DNA from: Yamagishiella unicocca
Taxonomy: Eukaryota > Chlorophyta > Chlorophyceae > Chlamydomonadales > Volvocaceae
DNA length: 64,000 nucleotides
Direction: 5' to 3'
NCBI GenBank assembly: GCA_003116995.1
Contig: BDSL01000022.1
Location: 1-64,000, forward strand
The notes under the pieces were generated by a model. The model saw only the letters and a program-made list of their open reading frames with translations. It was not told the origin of the DNA and did no database searches. A program made the translations under genes and the position numbers. Positions within the stretch are counted from its first letter, which is position 1; each line of letters starts with the position of its first letter. Of this stretch, positions 56,001 through 64,000 are shown piece after piece.

Positions 56001-57160
56001 CATGGTGGTTAGCTAAGCACAGAGCAATGAGCTAACTGCCCAGGTTTGCCTTGTCCTGCAGGTGCAGTGCCTTGACCAAATGGCACCAAACTTGCGCTTT
56101 GATCTTTCAATGATATTCATAATCAATACCGAACGATTTGGGGCCAGCAGCACACCTCAAGAAGGACCTGAAAATGGCCATGGTGGTTAGCTAAGCACAG
56201 AGCAATGAGCTAACTGCCCAGGTTTGCCTTGTCCTACAGGTGCATTGCCTTGACCAAATGGCACCAAACTTGCGCTTTGATCTTTCAATGATATTCATAA
56301 TCAATACCGAAAGATTTGGGGCCAGCAGCACACCGCAAGAAGGACCTGAAAATGGCCATGGTGGTTAGCTTAACATGAGCTTACTGCCCAGCTTTTGCCT
56401 TGTCCTACAGGTGCAGTGCCTTGACCAAATGACACCAAACACTTGCGCTTTGATCCTTCAATGGTATTCATAATCAATACCGAAAGATTTGGGGCCAGCA
56501 GCACACAGCGAGAAGGACCTGAAAATGGCCATGGTGGTTAGCTAAGCACAGAGCAATGAGCGACTTGTCCAGGTTTGCCTTGTCCTACAGGTGCAGTGCC
56601 TTGACCAAATGGCACCAAACTTGCGCTTTGATCTTTCAATGATATTCATAATCAATACCGAAAGATTTGGGGCCAGCAGCACACCTCAAGAAGGACCTGA
56701 AAATGGCCATGGTGGTTAGCTAAGCACAGAGCAATGAGCGACTTGTCCAGGTTTGCCTTGGCCTACAGGTGCAGTGCCTTGACCAAATGGCACCAAACTT
56801 GCGCTTTGATCTTTCAATGATATGTATAATCAATACCGAAAGATTTGGGGCCAGCAGCACACCGCAAGAAGGACCTGAAAATGGCCATGGTGGTTAGCTA
56901 AGCACAGAGCAATGAGCGACTTGTCCAGGTTTGCCTTGTCCTACAGGTGCAGTGCCTTGACCAAATGGCACCAAACTTGCGCTTTGATCTTTCAATGGTA
57001 TTCATAATCATTACCGAAAGATTTTGGGCCAGCAGCACACCTCAAGAAGGACCTGAAAATGGCCATGGTGGTTAGCTAAGCACAGAGCAATGAGCTAACT
57101 GCCCAGGTTTGCCTTGTCCTGCAGGTGCAGTGCCTTGACCAAATGGCACCAAACTTGCGC
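50050..57160. repeat. 178-bp satellite, subfamily A
   Basis: Monomers typically read 'agcagcacaccgcaagaagg' with 'acctgaaaatggcc' and 'gatattcataatc' or 'gatatgtataatc'. Higher-order units are 3 monomers (530 bp: 53181, 53711, 54241) and 7 monomers (1240 bp: about 54240-55480 against 55480-56720). Confidence 0.85.
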
Positions 57161-60100
57161 TTTGATATTTCAATGATACTTATAATCAATACCGAACGTT
57201 TTGGGACCGAGCAGCAAACCGCATGAAGGACCTGAAAATGGCCATGGTGGTTAGCAAAGCACAGAGCAATGAGCTAAACTGCCCAGCTTTGCCTTGTCCT
57301 ACAGGTGCAGTGCCTTGACCAGATGACACCAAACTTGCGCTTTGATCTTCCAATGATATTTATAATCAATACCGAAAGATTTGGGGCCAGCAGCAAACAG
57401 CAAGAGGTACCCGAAAATGGCCATGGTGGTTAGCAAAGCACAGAGCAATGAGCTAAACTGCCCAGCTTTGCCTTGTCCTACAGGTGCAGTGCCTTGACCA
57501 AATGGCACCAAACTTGCGCTTTGATATTTCAATGATATTTATAATCAATACCGAACGTTTTGGGGCCAGCAGCAAACCGCAAGAGGTACCCGAAAATGGC
57601 CATGGTGGTTAGCTAAGCACAGAGCAATGAGCTAACCGCCCAGCTTTTGCCTTGTCCTACAGGTGCAGTGCCTTGACCAAATGACACCAAACTTGCGCTT
57701 TGACCTTTCAATGATATTTATAATCAATACCGAAAGATTTGGAGCCAGCAGCAAACCGCAAGAGGTACCTGAAAATGGCCATGGTGGTTAGCTAAGCACA
57801 GAGCAATGAGCTAAACTGCCCAGCTTTGCCTTGTCCTACAGGTGCAGTGCCTTGACCAAATGATACCAAACTTGCGCTTTGATCTTTCGATGATATTTAT
57901 AATCAATACCGAACGTTTTGGGGCCGAGCAGCAAACCGCATGAAGGACCTGAAAATGGCCATGGTGGTTAGCTAAGCACAGAGCAACGAGCGGGCTGCCC
58001 AGGTTTGCCTTGTCCTACAGGTGCAGTGCCTTGACCAAATGGCACCAAACTTGCGCTTTGATCTTTCGATGATCTTTATAATCAATACCGAACGTTTTGG
58101 GGCCGAGCAGCAAACCGCAAGAGGTACCTGAAAATGGCCATGGTGGTTAGCTAAGCACAGAGCAATGAGCTAACTGCCCAGCTTTGCATTGTCCTACAGG
58201 TGCAGTGCCTTGACCGAATGACACCAAACTTGCGCTTTGATCTTTCGATATTATTTTTAAATCAATACCGAAAGTTTTGGGGCCAGCAGCAAACCGCAAG
58301 AGGTACCTGAAAATGGCCATGGTGGTTAGCTAAGCACAGAGCAGCAACAATCTAACTACCCAGGTTTGCCTTGTCCTACAGGTGCAGTGCCTTGACCAGA
58401 TGGCACCAAACTTGCGCTTTGATCTTCCAATGATATTTATAATCAATAACGAAAGATTTGGGGCCGAGCAGCAAACAGCAAGAGGTACCCGAAAATGGCC
58501 ATGGTGGTTAGCAAAGCACAGAGCAATGAGCTAACCGCCCAGCTTTTGCCTTGTCCTACAGGTGCAGTGCCTTGACCAAATGACACCAAACTTGCGCTTT
58601 GACCTTTCAATGATATTTATAATCAATACCGAAAGATTTGGAGCCAGCAGCAAACCGCAAGAGGTACCTGAAAATGGCCATGGTGGTTAGCTAAGCACAG
58701 AGCAATGAGCGACTTGTCCAGGTTTGCCTGGTCCTACAGGTGCAGTGCCTTGACCAAATGGCACCAAACTTGCGCTTTGATCTTTCAATGGTATTCATAA
58801 TCATTACCGAAAGATTTGGGGCCAGCAGCACACCTCAAGAAGGACCTGAAAATGGCCATGGTGGTTAGCTAAGCACAGAGCAATGAGCTAACTGCCCAGG
58901 TTTGCCTTGTCCTGCAGGTGCAGTGCCTTGACCAAATGGCACCAAACTTGCGCTTTGATATTTCAATGATACTTATAATCAATACCGAACGTTTTGGGAC
59001 CGAGCAGCAAACCGCATGAAGGACCTGAAAATGGCCATGGTGGTCAGCAAAGCACAGAGCAATGAGCTAAACTGCCCAGCTTTGCCTTGTCCTACAGGTG
59101 CAGTGCCTTGACCAGATGACACCAAACTTGCGCTTTGATCTTCCAATGATATTTATAATCAATACCGAAAGATTTGGGGCCAGCAGCAAACAGCAAGAGG
59201 TACCCGAAAATGGCCATGGTGGTTAGCAAAGCACAGAGCAATGAGCTAAACTGCCCAGCTTTGCCTTGTCCTACAGGTGCAGTGCCTTGACCAAATGGCA
59301 CCAAACTTGCGCTTTGATATTTCAATGATATTTATAATCAATACCGAACGTTTTGGGGCCAGCAGCAAACCGCAAGAGGTACCCGAAAATGGCCATGGTG
59401 GTTAGCTAAGCACAGAGCAATGAGCTAACCGCCCAGCTTTTGCCTTGTCCTACAGGTGCAGTGCCTTGACCAAATGACACCAAACTTGCGCTTTGACCTT
59501 TCAATGATATTTATAATCAATACCGAAAGATTTGGAGCCAGCAGCAAACCGCAAGAGGTACCTGAAAATGGCCATGGTGGTTAGCTAAGCACAGAGCAAT
59601 GAGCTAAACTGCCCAGCTTTGCCTTGTCCTACAGGTGCAGTGCCTTGACCAAATGATACCAAACTTGCGCTTTGATCTTTCGATGATATTTATAATCAAT
59701 ACCGAACGTTTTGGGGCCGAGCAGCAAACCGCATGAAGGACCTGAAAATGGCCATGGTGGTTAGCTAAGCACAGAGCAACGAGCGGGCTGCCCAGGTTTG
59801 CCTTGTCCTACAGGTGCAGTGCCTTGACCAAATGGCACCAAACTTGCGCTTTGATCTTTCGATGATCTTTATAATCAATACCGAACGTTTTGGGGCCGAG
59901 CAGCAAACCGCAAGAGGTACCTGAAAATGGCCATGGTGGTTAGCTAAGCACAGAGCAATGAGCTAACTGCCCAGCTTTGCATTGTCCTACAGGTGCAGTG
60001 CCTTGACCGAATGACACCAAACTTGCGCTTTGATCTTTCGATAATATTTATAATCAATACCGAAAGTTTTGGGGCCAGCAGCAAACCGCAAGAGGTACCT

Positions 60101-63100
60101 GAAAATGGCCATGGTGGTTAGCTAAGCACAGAGCAGCAACAATCTAACTACCCAGGTTTGCCTTGTCCTACAGGTGCAGTGCCTTGACCAGATGGCACCA
60201 AACTTGCGCTTTGATCTTCCAATGATATTTATAATCAATAACGAAAGATTTGGGGCCGAGCAGCAAACAGCAAGAGGTACCCGAAAATGGCCATGGTGGT
60301 TAGCAAAGCACAGAGCAATGAGCTAACCGCCCAGCTTTTGCCTTGTCCTACAGGTGCAGTGCCTTGACCAAATGGCACCAAACTTGCGCTTTGATCTTTC
60401 AATGATATGTATAATCAATACCGAACGATTTGGGGCCAGCAGCACACCGCAAGAAGGACCTGAAAATGGCCATGGTGGTTAGCTAAGCACAGAGCAATGA
60501 GCGACTTGTCCAGGTTTGCCTTGTCCTACAGGTGCAGTGCCTTGACCAAATGGCACCAAACTTGCGCTTTGATCTTTCAATGGTATTCATAATCATTACC
60601 GAAAGATTTGGGGCCAGCAGCACACCTCAAGAAGGACCTGAAAATGGCCATGGTGGTTAGCTAAGCACAGAGCAATGAGCTAACTGCCCAGGTTTGCCTT
60701 GTCCTGCAGGTGCAGTGCCTTGACCAAATGGCACCAAACTTGCGCTTTGATATTTCAATGATACTTATAATCAATACCGAACGTTTTGGGACCGAGCAGC
60801 AAACCGCATGAAGGACCTGAAAATGGCCATGGTGGTTAGCAAAGCACAGAGCAATGAGCTAAACTGCCCAGCTTTGCCTTGTCCTACAGGTGCAGTGCCT
60901 TGACCAGATGACACCAAACTTGCGCTTTGATCTTTCAATGATATTCATAATCAATACCGAAAGATTTGGGGCCAGCAGCACACCTCAAGAAGGACCTGAA
61001 AATGGCCATGGTGGTTAGCTTAACATGAGCTTACTGCCCAGCTTTTGCCTTGACCTGCAGGTGCAGTGCCTTGACCAAATGGCACCAAACTTGCGCTTTG
61101 ATCTTTCAATGGTATTCATAATCATTACCGAAAGATTTGGGGCCAGCAGCACACCTCAAGAAGGACCTGAAAATGGCCATGGTGGTTAGCTAAGCACAGA
61201 GCAATGAGCTAACTGCCCAGGTTTGCCTTGTCCTGCAGGTGCAGTGCCTTGACCAAATGGCACCAAACTTGCGCTTTGATATTTCAATGATACTTATAAT
61301 CAATACCGAACGTTTTGGGACCGAGCAGCAAACCGCATGAAGGACCTGAAAATGGCCATGGTGGTTAGCAAAGCACAGAGCAATGAGCTAAACTGCCCAG
61401 CTTTGCCTTGTCCTACAGGTGCAGTGCCTTGACCAGATGACACCAAACTTGCGCTTTGATCTTCCAATGATATTTATAATCAATACCGAAAGATTTGGGG
61501 CCAGCAGCAAACAGCAAGAGGTACCCGAAAATGGCCATGGTGGTTAGCAAAGCACAGAGCAATGAGCTAAACTGCCCAGCTTTGCCTTGTCCTACAGGTG
61601 CAGTGCCTTGACCAAATGGCACCAAACTTGCGCTTTGATATTTCAATGATATTTATAATCAATACCGAACGTTTTGGGGCCAGCAGCAAACCGCAAGAGG
61701 TACCCGAAAATGGCCATGGTGGTTAGCTAAGCACAGAGCAATGAGCTAAACTGCCCAGCTTTGCCTTGTCCTACAGGTGCAGTGCCTTGACCAAATGATA
61801 CCAAACTTGCGCTTTGATCTTTCGATGATATTTATAATCAATACCGAACGTTTTGGGGCCGAGCAGCAAACCGCATGAAGGACCTGAAAATGGCCATGGT
61901 GGTTAGCTAAGCACAGAGCAACGAGCGGGCTGCCCAGGTTTGCCTTGTCCTACAGGTGCAGTGCCTTGACCAAATGGCACCAATCTTGCGCTTTGATCTT
62001 TCGATGATCTTTATAATCAATACCGAACGTTTTGGGGCCGAGCAGCAAACCGCAAGAGGTACCTGAAAATGGCCATGGTGGTTAGCTAAGCACAGAGCAA
62101 TGAGCTAACTGCCCAGCTTTGCATTGTCCTACAGGTGCAGTGCCTTGACCGAATGACACCAAACTTGCGCTTTGATCTTTCGATAATATTTTTAATCAAT
62201 ACCGAAAGTTTTGGGGCCAGCAGCAAACCGCAAGAGGTACCTGAAAATGGCCATGGTGGTTAGCTAAGCACAGAGCAGCAACAATCTAACTACCCAGGTT
62301 TGCCTTGTCCTACAGGTGCAGTGCCTTGACCAGATGGCACCAAACTTGCGCTTTGATCTTCCAATGATATTTATAATCAATAACGAAAGATTTGGGGCCG
62401 AGCAGCACACCGCAAGAGGTACCCGAAAATGGCCATGGTGGTTAGCAAAGCACAGAGCAAGCAATGAGCTAACCGCCCAGCTTTTGCCTTGTCCTACAGG
62501 TGCAGTGCCTTGACCAAATGGCACCAAACTTGCGCTTTGATCTTTCAATGATATTTATAATCAATACCGAACGTTTTGGGGCCAGCAGCAAACCGCAAGA
62601 GGTACCTGAAAATGGCCATGGTGGTTAGCAAAGCACAGAGCAGCAACAATCTAACTACCCAGCTTTGCATTGTCCTACAGGTGCAGTGCCTTGACCAAAT
62701 GGCACCAAACTTGCGCTTTGATCTTCCAATGATATTTATAATCAATACCGAAAGATTTGGGGCCAGCAGCAAACAGCAAGAGGTACCCGAAAATGGCCAT
62801 GGTGGTTAGCAAAGCACAGAGCAATGAGCTAAACTGCCCAGCTTTGCCTTGTCCTACAGGTGCAGTGCCTTGACCAAATGGCACCAAACTTGCGCTTTGA
62901 TATTTCAATGATATTTATAATCAATACCGAACGTTTTGGGGCCAGCAGCAAACCGCAAGAGGTACCCGAAAATGGCCATGGTGGTTAGCTAAGCACAGAG
63001 CAATGAGCTAACCGCCCAGCTTTTGCCTTGTCCTACAGGTGCAGTGCCTTGACCAAATGACACCAAACTTGCGCTTTGACCTTTCAATGATATTTATAAT

Positions 63101-64000
63101 CAATACCGAAAGATTTGGAGCCAGCAGCAAACCGCAAGAGGTACCTGAAAATGGCCATGGTGGTTAGCTAAGCACAGAGCAATGAGCTAAACTGCCCAGC
63201 TTTGCCTTGTCCTACAGGTGCAGTGCCTTGACCAAATGATACCAAACTTGCGCTTTGATCTTTCGATGATATTTATAATCAATACCGAACGTTTTGGGGC
63301 CGAGCAGCAAACCGCATGAAGGACCTGAAAATGGCCATGGTGGTTAGCTAAGCACAGAGCAACGAGCGGGCTGCCCAGGTTTGCCTTGTCCTACAGGTGC
63401 AGTGCCTTGACCAAATGGCACCAAACTTGCGCTTTGATCTTTCGATGATCTTTATAATCAATACCGAACGTTTTGGGGCCGAGCAGCAAACCGCAAGAGG
63501 TACCTGAAAATGGCCATGGTGGTTAGCTAAGCACAGAGCAATGAGCTAACTGCCCAGCTTTGCATTGTCCTACAGGTGCAGTGCCTTGACCGAATGACAC
63601 CAAACTTGCGCTTTGATCTTTCGATAATATTTTTAATCAATACCGAAAGATTTGGGGCCAGCAGCAAACCGCAAGAGGTACCTGAAAATGGCCATGGTGG
63701 TTAGCTAAGCACAGAGCAGCAACAATCTAACTACCCAGGTTTGCCTTGTCCTACAGGTGCAGTGCCTTGACCAGATGGCACCAAACTTGCGCTTTGATCT
63801 TCCAATGATATTTATAATCAATAACGAAAGATTTGGGGCCGAGCAGCAAACAGCAAGAGGTACCCGAAAATGGCCATGGTGGTTAGCAAAGCACAGAGCA
63901 ATGAGCTAACCGCCCAGCTTTTGCCTTGTCCTACAGGTGCAGTGCCTTGACCAAATGGCACCAAACTTGCGCTTTGATCTTTCAATGATATGTATAATCA
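57160..64000. repeat. 178-bp satellite, subfamily B
   Basis: Monomers typically read 'agcagcaaaccgcaagaggt' with 'atatttataatcaatacc' and 'gaacgttttgggg'. A ten-monomer unit of 1793 bp is near identical at about 57180-58970 and 58973-60765; later copies show gain and loss of monomers. Blocks of A-type monomers reappear near 58680-58930 and 60360-61270, so the two types are interleaved. Confidence 0.85.

Larger units (their letters stand above)
50050..64000. repeat. ~178-bp satellite array with higher-order repeats
   Basis: About 78 head-to-tail monomers of 176-180 bp, running past the window end. Anchors present in nearly every copy are 'gtgcagtgccttgacc', 'caaacttgcgctttga', 'ataatcaataccgaa' and 'gaaaatggccatggtggtta'. 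Variants recur at multiples of the monomer: the 'ttaacatgagcttactg' type near 51232, 52120, 53181, 53711, 54241, 55127, 56367 and 61019; the 'attactaaacaatacc' type 1240 bp apart (54691, 55931); the 'aacgagcggg' type at 57985, 59778, 61920 and 63361. Short open frames repeat with the monomer and are not genes. Confidence 0.97.

Noticed and set aside
50050..64000. CRISPR-like array, because of regular direct repeats
   Set aside because: Monomers are contiguous with no unique spacers, and the context is eukaryotic. It is a satellite.

Overview
This window looks like nuclear DNA of a volvocine green alga (Chlamydomonadales, Volvox- or Chlamydomonas-like). The grounds are GC-rich exons full of Ala, Gly and Gln runs, introns with GTGAGN or GTGCGN donors and pyrimidine-rich CAG acceptors, a TGTAA poly(A) signal after one gene, and algal-type gene families. 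The assignment is an inference and the species is not identified. Most of the window is repeats. Only two multi-exon genes look host-encoded and largely complete, and one of those has apparent frameshifts.

Layout. 1-2390: a 344-bp satellite array interrupted by an unrelated ~840-bp segment. 2390-2845: a ~430-bp module that recurs six times in the window. 4.7-6.0 kb: a dispersed repeat followed by a decayed C-terminal fragment of a UBR/PRT6-type N-recognin ubiquitin ligase. 6.26-6.78 kb: a degenerate ~60-bp repeat. 7.3-13.4 kb: three and a bit tandem units of ~2.0 kb, the first with a recombinational 356-bp deletion. 13.5-15.07 kb (minus): a methylthioribose-1-phosphate isomerase (mtnA) pseudogene that has lost the segment with the catalytic cysteine and stops at the edge of the 2-kb array. 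15.8-19.55 kb: a second, homogeneous 344-bp array ending in the same ~430-bp module. 20-24.7 kb: mostly non-coding, with a diverged 419-bp tandem duplication and a second copy of the 4.7-kb dispersed repeat.

Genes. 24742-28600 (minus) is a four-exon gene whose phases join cleanly into a 993-residue membrane-anchored alpha/beta hydrolase. 31299-35229 (minus) is a four-exon gene of unrecognised function with consistent splice phases, but its likely coding frame shifts at three places, two of them short G/C runs.

Mobile DNA. 36915-49837 is a complete Ty3/gypsy chromovirus on the minus strand: 310-bp LTRs, target duplication CACGC, gag, pol with protease, RT, RNase H, integrase and chromodomain. 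A second copy of the same family (38388-43764, target duplication GTCCG) inserted into the first copy's integrase gene and then lost about 2.16 kb. In both copies gag and pol share one frame and are separated by a single UGA.

From about 50050 to the window end lies ~14 kb of a ~178-bp satellite in two subfamilies with higher-order repeats. Satellites, a nested chromovirus and decayed gene fragments together suggest a pericentromeric or other heterochromatic region; this is inference.
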